The notes under the pieces are model-generated. The model saw only the letters and a list, made by a program, of their open reading frames with translations, made no database searches and had not been told where the DNA came from. Source: Rhizobiales bacterium NRL2 (GTDB lineage: Bacteria > Pseudomonadota > Alphaproteobacteria > Minwuiales > Minwuiaceae). Taken from it: a stretch of DNA of 64,000 nucleotides. Location of the stretch: positions 4,331,031-4,395,030 of the forward strand of contig CP016093.1 in the NCBI GenBank assembly GCA_001664005.1. Direction: 5' to 3'. Positions 8,401 to 15,715 of this stretch are shown here, piece by piece. Within the stretch, counting starts at the first letter, position 1, and each line of letters begins with the position of its first letter. Position numbers and translations under genes: made by a program.

Positions 8401-9329
8401 ACGGCGGGACCGCGCGGATTTCCCTGGGGCCGACCCATGCCGGGACGGCGATGTCGTTCCTGCAGAAGTTCACCGCCCTGGAAGCGGACGCGGTCACCGC
8501 CGACGGGACCGTGGCGGGCGACTTCGTTCTACCGCTGTCCGATGGCGGCGGCGGCCGGGCCACGGTGCGCCTGAGCGACGTATCGCTGCTGACGGCGGAG
8601 GCGGAAGTGTCCGGCGTCAACGGCACGGTCGACCTCGCCTCCCTGTCGCCGCTCCGCACGCCACAGACCCAGACACTCCGGATCGGCCGGCTGGAGGCCG
8701 GCGTCCCGCTGACCGACATCACTGCCGCCTTCGACATCGACAGCGGGCCTGAGGGCGCCAAGCTGCACTTCAGCACGCTGAGCGGCGAGATGCTCGAAGG
8801 CCGCTTCGCCTTCGAGCCATTCTCGGTCACCGCGCCGCCCAGGGACGCGGACCTGCGTCTCGGGCTTGACGCCATCAGTCTGGCCGAGTTGACCCAGCTC
8901 CTCGGCCTGGGCGGCGTCAGCATGGACGGGGAACTCTCGGGCGTGGTGCCTGTCACGATCATCGGGGGCGAGCAGATCGCGATCAACGACGCCCGGCTCT
9001 CGGGCGGCACGAACGGGGTCTTGCGCATCAGCACCGACCGCGCGCGGCAGGTACTCGGCGACCGCGGCGGGGAACAGGTCGACCTGATGCTGAAGGCGCT
9101 GGAAAACTTTCGCTACACGAAGCTGGAGATCGGCATCGACAAGGCCCCCGAGGGCGCGGCGCGGATCGAGGTTCGACTGGAAGGACGCAATCCGGATCTG
9201 CTCGACGCCCACCCCTTCGTCTTCAACATCAACGTCGAGGGCAACGCGGACCGTCTGGCGGAAACCATCCTGACGGTGTACCGCGCCAGTTCAGGCGTCA
9301 TTCAGACCGGCGTGCGCACCTTGCAGTAA
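5412..9329 (+). CDS. ydbH: YdbH-family AsmA-like intermembrane phospholipid transport protein
   Basis: A 1305-residue protein with one N-terminal membrane anchor (residues about 8-27) followed by a very long beta-rich periplasmic region of repeated LDLR/LRLR strands, the look of the AsmA-like bridge proteins (TamB, YhdP, YdbH). The C-terminal part (INDARLSGGTNGVLRI through HPFVFNINVEGN) matches the conserved YdbH end. In E. coli, YdbH acts redundantly with TamB and YhdP in moving phospholipids to the outer membrane, and pairs with lipoprotein YnbE. Homologues of ynbE and ydbL follow directly, which makes the call firm. Start is GTG at 5412, with GGAG a few bases upstream. Confidence 0.88.
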   Translation: MSIRGKRLAIGATAGILILLAAIVLARTWLAERAAEYYLASRGIEDAALDVTRLDFGGAEVRNARLGDSASARRLEIRYDLSEGAIGRVTAEGVDLSVAWRDGALDLGPLAEFLAGAGTEEAAPASGPRPEIALSDLSVDIDTAEGVAHLNLPGTVDLPPGAPPVLNTPFSLSHPRLEAEGRIETAMTPEGVTRISGELARLRLKREGEARPLDAEGVSFAVALGEERFEVTLQGAVPDLGLDLAASGDGALPAGDGDTAIDLRLRLTNAARLGEAVPETGLQSGTADLHLTFRGRLPLEGPGETAAASGILETRLDADLVGDGRHFESLRAVLDARTDFSGTRAETEFGIADILASGLNETLLPEAVASPSTVALLGPDVTLTLSEGFRLRLDRPERLIAGETPLSVEAGGRLLLRSAASADAVFERLVWSPDGISAQGLSLAARDLTIGGQHLRELDYTGDLTLTDRLALDGRLEAAADRVAFGGVTIANIEAEARVDADGVEDRTDLGLSDVIISAGRIETADGAPWTGPFSGGIDRAAVTLGPCAIDRCAPMAQAVASGPLLGQIALPAFTVEGLVATGGPEERRVRLALPGTIALAAGGVLEIGSGFELAHPALRADGRIASEATGESGQRLTASVSELILIQGDVRTLVRPEKLELTIDSRPEGFDARLDANAPELGLDGSATLSAPWSFDRQHAELHIDAALEDAGRIAGLHPTLPAVSGPAALNLDYRGGGGDDGELSLNLDTALRDIAGIGVLDAAIAAEGTVGAGGTLALEGRLDTGLTGLDAGGVAVDGLRLQSPFTVSGDAEGTAIRLRGGTLRTEGVSAGGGVRIPGPVTARVNSAELRLGPCTLSACDPAPGVATANLDLDALAIRTGETPGPIRLTGIRASLRTDLASGVDRLDTDIAVATVEADGMARLDGLSLAGLVNLAGARLDQRFTVDGVAIDPALLEGAPPLALSGRLTGPMSAPEVTGEARSLSGPELKAEIALDGGTARISLGPTHAGTAMSFLQKFTALEADAVTADGTVAGDFVLPLSDGGGGRATVRLSDVSLLTAEAEVSGVNGTVDLASLSPLRTPQTQTLRIGRLEAGVPLTDITAAFDIDSGPEGAKLHFSTLSGEMLEGRFAFEPFSVTAPPRDADLRLGLDAISLAELTQLLGLGGVSMDGELSGVVPVTIIGGEQIAINDARLSGGTNGVLRISTDRARQVLGDRGGEQVDLMLKALENFRYTKLEIGIDKAPEGAARIEVRLEGRNPDLLDAHPFVFNINVEGNADRLAETILTVYRASSGVIQTGVRTLQ

Positions 9330-9357
9330 TCTCTGCCAGCGCCAAGATGTAGTCAGG

Positions 9358-9588
9358 ATGAATCGGAACAAGAAAATGATCGAGAAGGACCAGGCCCGGG
9401 GGGCCTCGGCCATCGCCGCCACGATGCTGTTCGGCGCCGTCCTCGCCGCCTGCACGCCAACCGTCGCCGTGCAGGCGCCCAAGGAGCCCATCACCATCAA
9501 TCTCAACATCAAGCTTGACGCCGATGTCAGGGTGCGGCTGGAAGAGCAGGCGCAGGAAGACATCAAGAAGAATCCGGAGATATTCTGA
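9358..9588 (+). CDS. ynbE: YnbE-family small lipoprotein
   Basis: A 76-residue protein with a signal sequence ending in a lipobox (VLAAC, residues about 28-32) and the short conserved mature part ITINLNIKLDADVRVRLEEQ typical of YnbE. In E. coli, YnbE is an outer-membrane lipoprotein that forms beta-sheet multimers with the C-terminus of YdbH to complete the periplasmic lipid bridge. It overlaps the next gene (ATG inside CTGATGG), so translation of ynbE and ydbL is probably coupled. Confidence 0.88.
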   Translation: MNRNKKMIEKDQARGASAIAATMLFGAVLAACTPTVAVQAPKEPITINLNIKLDADVRVRLEEQAQEDIKKNPEIF

Positions 9589-9902
9589 TGGTCCGATCCA
9601 TTCTGCTGGCGCTCGTGGTGCTGTTCGCACTTGGCGGCGGCGCCCTCGCCCAGTCGCTTGACGAGATGCGCAGTTCCGGCGCGGTCGGCGAACGCTATGA
9701 CGGTCTGCTGGAAGCCCGGGAACAAAGCGCCGAACCCTTTGTGGCGCGGGTCAACGCCGAACGGCTGAAGATCTACGCCGACGCGGCCCAGAAGCAGGGC
9801 GTGAGCGTCGACGACGTCGGCAAGGTCTACGCCAAGGAAATCATGAAGAAGGCGCCGGCGGGAACCTGGTTCCTGGGACCGGACGGCAGCTGGCGGCGCT
9901 GA
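9588..9902 (+). CDS. ydbL: YdbL-family periplasmic protein (DUF1318)
   Basis: A 104-residue protein with a signal peptide cleaved near GALAQ. The mature domain has the YdbL pattern: repeated GERYDGLLEAR, then RVNAERLKIYADAAQKQGVSVDDVGKVYAKEI, and the C-terminal GTWFLGPDGSWRR. YdbL has been proposed to chaperone YdbH-YnbE assembly. Last gene of the ydbH-ynbE-ydbL operon; start overlaps the ynbE stop by one base. Confidence 0.88.
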   Translation: MVRSILLALVVLFALGGGALAQSLDEMRSSGAVGERYDGLLEAREQSAEPFVARVNAERLKIYADAAQKQGVSVDDVGKVYAKEIMKKAPAGTWFLGPDGSWRR

Positions 9903-9933
9903 CGCCGGTCGGCAGCGCCAAGGGAGGGGGATC

Positions 9934-10698
9934 ATGTTCAACCAGCTTCGCCTCGACGGCCGAATCGCTCTCGTGACCGGCGGCAGCAAGGGGTTGGGGC
10001 GCGCCATGGCGCTGGGCCTGGCTTCGGCAGGCGCGACCGTTGTCGTCGCCGCCCGGACGGAGGAGCCGCTGCTGGAGATGGTCGAGGAGATAGGGTTGAA
10101 GGGCGGCAATGCCGATCACCGTGTTCTCGACGTCACCGACGAGGCGGCATGCAAGGCGACGGTCGAATCCGTCGTCGCCGACCGCCGCCGGCTGGACATC
10201 CTGATCAACAACGCCGGCTTCATCAGCCGCGCGCCGCTGTCCGAGAGCACAACCGACGACTACCGCGCGGTCATCGAGACCAATCTCGTCTCGCTCTACG
10301 TTCTCGCCCGCGAGGCGGCGCGGCCCATGACGGCGCAAGGCAAGGGCCGCATCATCAACATCGGCTCGGTGATGAGCCGGATCGCGCGGCCCAACATCAG
10401 CTCCTACGTCGCCACCAAACACGCCGTCGCCGGCCTGACCAAGTCGCTGGCAGTGGAACTGGCCGACAAGGGGATCTGCGTCAACGGCATCGCGCCCGGC
10501 TATTTCGGCACCGAGTTCAACAAGCCCCTGATGGAAGACGCGGCCTTCACGCAGATGGTGGAGGAGCGCACGCCGGTGGGCCGCTGGGGCCGGCCCGAGG
10601 AGATCGCCGGCGCTGCGATCTTCCTTTCCTCGGACGCCGCGTCATATGTCACCGGACACATGCTGTTCGTCGACGGCGGAATGACCGTCAAGCTCTGA
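9934..10698 (+). CDS. SDR-family oxidoreductase (gluconate 5-dehydrogenase-like)
   Basis: A 254-residue classical short-chain dehydrogenase. TGGSKGLG is the NAD(P)-binding loop near residue 16, NNAG the structural motif, S and YVATK the catalytic pair (Y-x-x-x-K), and the C-terminus has the usual FLSSDAASYVTGHMLFVDGG. An RTEEPL segment after the second strand suggests NADP preference, with low certainty. It sits 31 bases after ydbL and 13 bases before the PhzF gene, so the latter two are probably co-transcribed. Substrate not predictable. Confidence 0.85.
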   Translation: MFNQLRLDGRIALVTGGSKGLGRAMALGLASAGATVVVAARTEEPLLEMVEEIGLKGGNADHRVLDVTDEAACKATVESVVADRRRLDILINNAGFISRAPLSESTTDDYRAVIETNLVSLYVLAREAARPMTAQGKGRIINIGSVMSRIARPNISSYVATKHAVAGLTKSLAVELADKGICVNGIAPGYFGTEFNKPLMEDAAFTQMVEERTPVGRWGRPEEIAGAAIFLSSDAASYVTGHMLFVDGGMTVKL

Positions 10699-10711
10699 TC
10701 CGGGGAGAGCG

Positions 10712-11605
10712 ATGGAAACCAGACGCCTCTGGCAGGTGGACGCGTTCGCCGACCGCGTCTACCGGGGAAACCCCTGCGCCGTGGTCTTCGACGCCGAAGG
10801 CATTCCGACCGAACGGATGCAGCAGATCGCCGCGGAGATGAACCTCTCGGAAACGGTCTTCCTGCTGCCGCCGACGCGGGACGACGCCGACTACCGCGCG
10901 CGCATCTTCACGCCGCGCAGCGAACTGCCCTTCGCCGGCCATCCGACGATTTCCGCGGCCTTCTGCGTGCACGAAAGCATGCGTCAGGCGGGTTTCGGGC
11001 CGCTGCCGGAAGTGCTGCGCCAGGAATGCCACGCCGGCGTCATTCCCGTCGCGGTCGCGGCACGGGACGGCCTGCCCGTCTTCACCATGACCCAGGTCGC
11101 CCCGACCTTCATCGATATCGATTTGGGCGCCGCAGAGGTCGCGGCCGCTCTGGGCTGCGCCGAAGGGGATCTCGCCGACCCGCCTGTCGAGGCCGCCAAC
11201 ACCGGCATAGCCTGGATGTTCGCCCGGCTGCCTTCGCCGGAGTCAGTGGCGGCGCTGGAGCCCGACATGACGGCCATCGCGGAACTGTCGAAACGGACCG
11301 GCATCACCGGCCTCGCTGTGTGGTCGGTCGGCGCGACGAACCCGGGCGTCGACGTGAAGCTGCGGGCCTTCGCCCCGGCGGAAGGCGTGCCCGAGGATGC
11401 GGCAACCGGCTCGGCCAATGGCTGCCTCGCTGCGCTGATCGCCCGCTCCGGCGCGCTGGGCGCGGGGCCGGTCAGCTATATCGCCGAGCAGGGCGTGGAG
11501 ATGGGCCGCGACGCCCGCATCGTGGCCGCCACCGACGGGCCGGACAGCGGCCCGCGAATCGGCGGCCATGTCGTCCGCGTCATGGAAGCAGTGCTGACGG
11601 TATAG
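10712..11605 (+). CDS. PhzF-family epimerase/isomerase
   Basis: A 297-residue protein of the PhzF / diaminopimelate epimerase-like fold. Family signatures are visible: QVDAFADRVYRGNPCAVV at the N-terminus, the catalytic-glutamate motif NLSETVFLLPP, RIFTPRSELPFAGHPT, and the C-terminal EDAATGSANGCL. No phenazine genes are nearby, so the role is probably generic isomerase chemistry. Likely co-transcribed with the upstream SDR. Ends at two hairpins shared with the convergent P450 gene. Confidence 0.88.
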   Translation: METRRLWQVDAFADRVYRGNPCAVVFDAEGIPTERMQQIAAEMNLSETVFLLPPTRDDADYRARIFTPRSELPFAGHPTISAAFCVHESMRQAGFGPLPEVLRQECHAGVIPVAVAARDGLPVFTMTQVAPTFIDIDLGAAEVAAALGCAEGDLADPPVEAANTGIAWMFARLPSPESVAALEPDMTAIAELSKRTGITGLAVWSVGATNPGVDVKLRAFAPAEGVPEDAATGSANGCLAALIARSGALGAGPVSYIAEQGVEMGRDARIVAATDGPDSGPRIGGHVVRVMEAVLTV

Positions 11606-11609
11606 CGCA

Positions 11610-11644
11610 GGCGGGCTGGGGATGGCTGGGCCGGCCAGCCCGCC
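11610..11644. terminator. Convergent-gap hairpin 1
   Basis: Perfect 10-bp stem GGCGGGCTGG / CCAGCCCGCC (11610-11619 with 11635-11644), 5 bases after the phzF-type gene stop. No T-run follows. Probably half of a bidirectional termination region. Confidence 0.55.
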
Positions 11645-11661
11645 GTGTCCAGGATTCAGAA

Positions 11662-11696
11662 GGCGCGCGAGCCAGCCATACCATCCCTCGCGCGCC
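11662..11696. terminator. Convergent-gap hairpin 2
   Basis: Perfect 10-bp stem GGCGCGCGAG / CTCGCGCGCC (11662-11671 with 11687-11696), just beyond the P450 stop on the minus strand. Its loop carries CCAGCCAT (11672-11679), the exact complement of ATGGCTGG (11622-11629) in the loop of hairpin 1. Confidence 0.55.
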
Positions 11697-11705
11697 AACC
11701 TGCAT

Positions 11706-12929
11706 TCACCACTTCACGGGCAGGCTCATCAGGCCGCGCAGGGTGAAGGTCGGCCGCCAGTCCGGCTCCCCGTCCAGATCGAGCCGCAGGTCCGGCAGCC
11801 GTTTCAGGATCGTGCGGAAGGCGACATCCGCTTCCACCCGTGCGAGCTGCGCGCCGATGCAATGGTGGATGCCACCGCCGAAGGACATGGGCCGCACGTC
11901 CTTGCGGTCGATGCGGAAGCTGTCCGGGTCGTCGAAGCGCTCGGGATCGCGGTTGGCCGCGCCCAGCAGGCAGAGCACGTGCTCGCCCTTCGGAATAGTC
12001 ACGCCGCCGACCTCGACGTCCTCCATGGCGCAGCGCCCGGTCATCTGCACAGAGGAATCGTAACGCAGCATCTCGTCGACCGCGCCCGGCACCAGGTCCG
12101 GCTCGGCCTTCAGCCGCTCGAACTGCTCCCGGTCGGAGAGCAGCGCCAGCATGCCGTTGCCGAGCAGGTTGACGGTGGTCTCGTGGCCCGCGCCGAAGAG
12201 CAGGATCATGTTGCCGACCAGCTCCTTCTCGCTCAGCCGGTCCCCGTCTTCCTCGGCCTGGACCAGCACGGTGGTCAGATCGTCCTTCGGATTCTTCCGG
12301 CGCTCGGCGAACATCTCCCGGAAATAGGCTTCCCACTGGGTGAAGCTGTCATTGGCCGCCTGCAGTTCCTCCTCGGACATCGGCGTCGGGTCGATCAGCC
12401 GCCCCGTTGCCTTGCCGCCGAATTCGAAGCGGCCGCGGTCCTCCCGGACGATGCCCAGCATGTCGCAGATGACGTTGAGCGGAAGCGGGTAGGCGAACTG
12501 GCGGATGAAATCCATCGCTCCCTTGCCCTCGACCCGGTCGAGCAGCTCGTCGACCAGCATCTGGATCTGCGGCCGGAGCCCCTCGATCCGCTTCGCCGTG
12601 AACGCCTTGGAGACCAGTCCCCTGAGCCGCGTGTGGTCCGGCGGATCCTGCGTCAGCATCCAGTGACGCATGGAGGCGTAGGCCGGATGCCTGAACACCT
12701 CCTCGCCATAGCGCTGGATGGTGCGCTGCTCGAAGCCCTTGCCGAAACGGCGGTCCTTGAGGATCGAGGCCACATCCTCGTAGCGGGTGGCGACCCAGAA
12801 GCCCATCGGCGTCTTCATCGTCGGCTGCGTGGAGCGCAGCATGTGGAAGGACGGATAGGGATTGCGCAGGAACTCGGGCGAGAAGGGATTGAACATCCCC
12901 GGCGATGGCTGCGGGCTCTGATCGTTCAT
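11706..12929 (-). CDS. Cytochrome P450
   Basis: A 407-residue soluble bacterial P450. The I-helix oxygen-activation motif is AGHETT, the K-helix ExxR lies in EMLRY, and the heme-binding loop FGGGIHHCIGAQLAR places the axial cysteine at residue 357. The C-terminal GLMSLPVKW is typical of CYP families in actinobacteria and alphaproteobacteria. Redox partners (ferredoxin, reductase) are not encoded nearby. Substrate unknown; function is a monooxygenation, probably catabolic. Confidence 0.92.
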   Translation of the reverse strand: MNDQSPQPSPGMFNPFSPEFLRNPYPSFHMLRSTQPTMKTPMGFWVATRYEDVASILKDRRFGKGFEQRTIQRYGEEVFRHPAYASMRHWMLTQDPPDHTRLRGLVSKAFTAKRIEGLRPQIQMLVDELLDRVEGKGAMDFIRQFAYPLPLNVICDMLGIVREDRGRFEFGGKATGRLIDPTPMSEEELQAANDSFTQWEAYFREMFAERRKNPKDDLTTVLVQAEEDGDRLSEKELVGNMILLFGAGHETTVNLLGNGMLALLSDREQFERLKAEPDLVPGAVDEMLRYDSSVQMTGRCAMEDVEVGGVTIPKGEHVLCLLGAANRDPERFDDPDSFRIDRKDVRPMSFGGGIHHCIGAQLARVEADVAFRTILKRLPDLRLDLDGEPDWRPTFTLRGLMSLPVKW

Positions 12930-12977
12930 GGCGTGCCTCCCCCGGCAAATGACCGGCGTTCAGTTATTTTGGCAAGC

Positions 12978-13643
12978 CTATCCGAAACGAAGCGCGTCCG
13001 GCAAGGCGGCCATGCGCTCGATCACCGCCGCCGCGCCCGCCTCGCGCAGCAGGCCGGCGTCGCGCTCGTGGTCGCGGTGACCGCCGCCGGTGAAGCCGAT
13101 GGCTCGCATGCCCGCGGCCCGCGCCGCCTGGATGCCGAAGGGGCTGTCCTCGACCACCGCGCAACGGGCCGGATCCGCGCCCATGGCTGCGGCGGCGTGC
13201 AGGAAAAGGTCCGGCGCCGGCTTGCCGCGCTCGACCATGGTGGCGGAGTAGAGTCGTCCCTCGAACAGGTCCAGCAGACCGGTCGTCCCGAGGGTGAGGC
13301 GCATCTTCGATATCTCGCCCGAGGAGGCGACGCAGGCTGGACGGGCGATGGCCGTGACGGCCGCCCGCACGCCGGCGATGGGCTTCACCTCGCGGGCCAG
13401 CACCTCGGCGGTGAGGCGGCGGATGTCCGGGACGAAGCTGTCGGGCAGGCGGACACCATGGTCGCGCAGGGCGATCTCGGCGCAGCTCCCGAGCGAAAGG
13501 CCGACGAAGGTCGACATCACCTGGTCGAGCGTCATGTCGAGGCCGTGACGCTTCAGATACTCGGCCAGCACGCGGTTCGCCGGCGGCTCCGAATCAACCA
13601 GCACGCCATCGCAGTCGAAAATGATCAGTTCCGGTTCAGTCAT
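12978..13643 (-). CDS. HAD-superfamily hydrolase, phosphoglycolate phosphatase/beta-PGM-like
   Basis: A 221-residue HAD subfamily IA protein. Motif I FDCDGVLVDSE gives nucleophile D10 and acid/base D12; motif II is ASSGE, followed by KPAPDLFLHAA (motif III lysine) and VVEDSPFGIQAA (motif IV). Substrate cannot be deduced; sugar phosphates or phosphoglycolate are typical. The start overlaps the stop of the upstream epimerase gene by 8 bases, indicating translational coupling. Confidence 0.88.
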   Translation of the reverse strand: MTEPELIIFDCDGVLVDSEPPANRVLAEYLKRHGLDMTLDQVMSTFVGLSLGSCAEIALRDHGVRLPDSFVPDIRRLTAEVLAREVKPIAGVRAAVTAIARPACVASSGEISKMRLTLGTTGLLDLFEGRLYSATMVERGKPAPDLFLHAAAAMGADPARCAVVEDSPFGIQAARAAGMRAIGFTGGGHRDHERDAGLLREAGAAAVIERMAALPDALRFG

Positions 13644-14595
13644 CGCGCCGCCAGTATCCTTCGCGTTCGAGCCAGCCGATCGCGTCGCCGAGCATTGGCT
13701 CCAGCGGCCACGCGGCCAGGCCCAGCGCTGCCGCCGGGTTCTCGGCCACGGGCTTCAGCCGCCGCGCCAGCCGGACTCCCTCCAGTGAGGCTCGCGGCGG
13801 TTTCCCGGTGACGCGCGCCGCCGCCGCCATCGCCGCCGCCGAGACCCAGGCGAGTCCGTAGGGAATCGTCCGCGTCGGCATCGGACGGCCGCTCAGCCGC
13901 TCCACGATGCGCAGCATCTCCGAAAGCATCAGATTGTAGCGGCCCAGCACATAGCGGACGCCGGGCTCGCCCCGCTCGGCGGCCAGCACGTGGCCTTCCG
14001 CGACCTCGCGCACGTCGATCAGGTTGACCTCGAAATCGAGGAAGGCCGGGTTCCGGCCCTGCAGGAACTCCAGCAGCATGCGCGTGGGCGGCGTGAGGTT
14101 GGCGTCACCGGGACCGAGCGGCATGGTCGGCGCAACGGCGATGATCGGCGCGCCCTCGGCCACGCGGCGGAGCGCGAACTGTTCGGCGCGGTACTTCGCG
14201 CGGGTATAGGCCCCCGGCATCGCCGCCGCCGAAGCCCCGTCCTTCACGTCGATGGCGTGCGTTGAGGTCAGCACGATGCGGCTGGCCCCGGCCTCGATGG
14301 CCGCATCGATGACCGTTTCCGCGCCGCTGCGGTTGGCGCGGTCGAAGTCATCCGCCCCCCTGGCCCAGAGCGACGGGTCGCCGGCGACGTGGAAGACCCG
14401 CTCCGCGCCTGCCACCGCCTCGTCCACCGCCGCGGCGTCGAGAATGGAGGCCCGGACAAGCTCCACTCCGGCCACCTCCTCCGCGAGCGGTGCGGTATCC
14501 AGCACCCGGACCCGCCGTCCCCGCGCCTGCAGCGCCGCGACCAGATGCCGGCCGATGAAGCCGCATCCGCCGGTGACGAGATCGAGGTCACCCAT
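13636..14595 (-). CDS. NAD-dependent epimerase/dehydratase (dihydroflavonol reductase-like)
   Basis: A 319-residue extended SDR. TGGCGFIG near the N-terminus is the NAD(P)-binding loop; S/T and YTRAKYRAE supply the catalytic Y-x-x-x-K. The middle part (APTMPLGPGDANLTPPTRMLLEFLQG) resembles dihydroflavonol-4-reductase/3-beta-HSD-like enzymes and HpnA-type proteins. It is the second gene of a four-gene minus-strand run (sulfotransferase, beta-propeller, epimerase, HAD) joined by 4-8 base overlaps. Confidence 0.85.
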   Translation of the reverse strand: MGDLDLVTGGCGFIGRHLVAALQARGRRVRVLDTAPLAEEVAGVELVRASILDAAAVDEAVAGAERVFHVAGDPSLWARGADDFDRANRSGAETVIDAAIEAGASRIVLTSTHAIDVKDGASAAAMPGAYTRAKYRAEQFALRRVAEGAPIIAVAPTMPLGPGDANLTPPTRMLLEFLQGRNPAFLDFEVNLIDVREVAEGHVLAAERGEPGVRYVLGRYNLMLSEMLRIVERLSGRPMPTRTIPYGLAWVSAAAMAAAARVTGKPPRASLEGVRLARRLKPVAENPAAALGLAAWPLEPMLGDAIGWLEREGYWRRDD

Positions 14596-15715
14596 CGGCG
14601 GGACAGACCAGCAGGCCGCTGTCGAAGGCCGCGCCGGCGATGAAATGGCCGCCCGCCTCGATCACCGAAGTGGCGCCGGAGAACAGATCGCCTTCCGGGT
14701 CGTCGTAGATCGTGGCCACCGATTCGCCGGCAAGGTCGATCCGCAGCAGGCGGGATGGCGCGGTGGCGAAGCCCGGGACACGCAGGCTGTAGAGACCGAA
14801 GCGCCAGACCGACGGGTGAACCGCCAGCAGCAGCCGGCCGCCGGAATCCCATGAGAGGTTGTCCCCGCCGCCCTCGGTCGGCAGCGATGCCGAGTCTCTG
14901 GCCAAGGCCACCTCTGCGTCAAACTGGCGACGGACGAAGAAGCGCGTCAACACGGCCTCGCGCGACATGGAGACGATCACGCCGCGCTCGTCGCCACCGC
15001 CGGGCAGTGCCGCGATGCCATTCGGAAAGCCCAGATCGGCCTCCGCGGCCGACAAGCCGTCGACGATGTGAGCGGTCCGCGCGCCGCTTCCCAGATGGAT
15101 CAGCACGACCCGCCCGCGGTTCTGGCCGGTCGACAGCTCCAGCCAGCGGAGCCAGCCGCCGCAATGCTCCCGGTCCAGGGTGACGGCGACCACGTCGGCG
15201 TCGACCCAGTCCAGATCGTTGGCCGCGCACAGATCCGCACCGCCCACCGACCTCCGGAATTCCAGCGTCCCGTCCGGTCGAACGAGATACTCCTCGATCA
15301 TCGTTCCCGGCCGGCCGAAACGGTCGTAATGCCGCTGCCAGGCGCGATGATTGATCACGGCGAGGCGGTACCCGCCTGTCGGCTCCGGCCTGATCGCGAG
15401 GCCGTGGGGGATGACGTCGTCGGCTCCGTGCGGGCCGCCCGGCGTCAGCAGCCTCCCCGCCGGCCGGCCGCCGATCAGCACCTCATCGAGGCCCACCGCA
15501 TAGAGCCCGGAACGCGGCCCTTCGCCGGCCGCCCCTGCCCAGCGGTCGTGGGCCGAAAGGATCAGCCTGCCGCTCGGCGGATGGATGGCCAGATCCTCGA
15601 TGCCGGCCAGAGACCGGCCGGCTTCGTCGAGGACCTCGACGGTCCGGCAATGCTCCGGTCCCAGCGTCGCCGCCGGGAGAAGGAACAGCATCAGAAGCGC
15701 CGCGACCGCCCTCAT
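14588..15715 (-). CDS. Exported beta-propeller protein (arylesterase/SMP-30-like)
   Basis: A 375-residue protein with a signal peptide (AALLMLFLLPAATL). The mature part begins CRTVEVLDEAGRSLAGIEDLAIHPPSGRLILSAHDR, a pattern seen in paraoxonase/arylesterase-like six-bladed propellers (GIEDL...LSAHDR, LFPHG-like HGLAIRPEP, ANDLDWVD). If this is right it would hydrolyse lactones or esters with calcium. Lactonase activity is inferred from fold resemblance only. Overlaps the neighbours on both sides (4 and 8 bases). Confidence 0.65.
   Translation of the reverse strand: MRAVAALLMLFLLPAATLGPEHCRTVEVLDEAGRSLAGIEDLAIHPPSGRLILSAHDRWAGAAGEGPRSGLYAVGLDEVLIGGRPAGRLLTPGGPHGADDVIPHGLAIRPEPTGGYRLAVINHRAWQRHYDRFGRPGTMIEEYLVRPDGTLEFRRSVGGADLCAANDLDWVDADVVAVTLDREHCGGWLRWLELSTGQNRGRVVLIHLGSGARTAHIVDGLSAAEADLGFPNGIAALPGGGDERGVIVSMSREAVLTRFFVRRQFDAEVALARDSASLPTEGGGDNLSWDSGGRLLLAVHPSVWRFGLYSLRVPGFATAPSRLLRIDLAGESVATIYDDPEGDLFSGATSVIEAGGHFIAGAAFDSGLLVCPADG

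Noticed and set aside
5208-8438. A 1076-codon open frame on the minus strand inside ydbH
   Set aside because: It is antisense to a confident gene and its composition (arginine, glutamine, glycine and alanine-rich without conserved motifs) is typical of GC-rich shadow frames.
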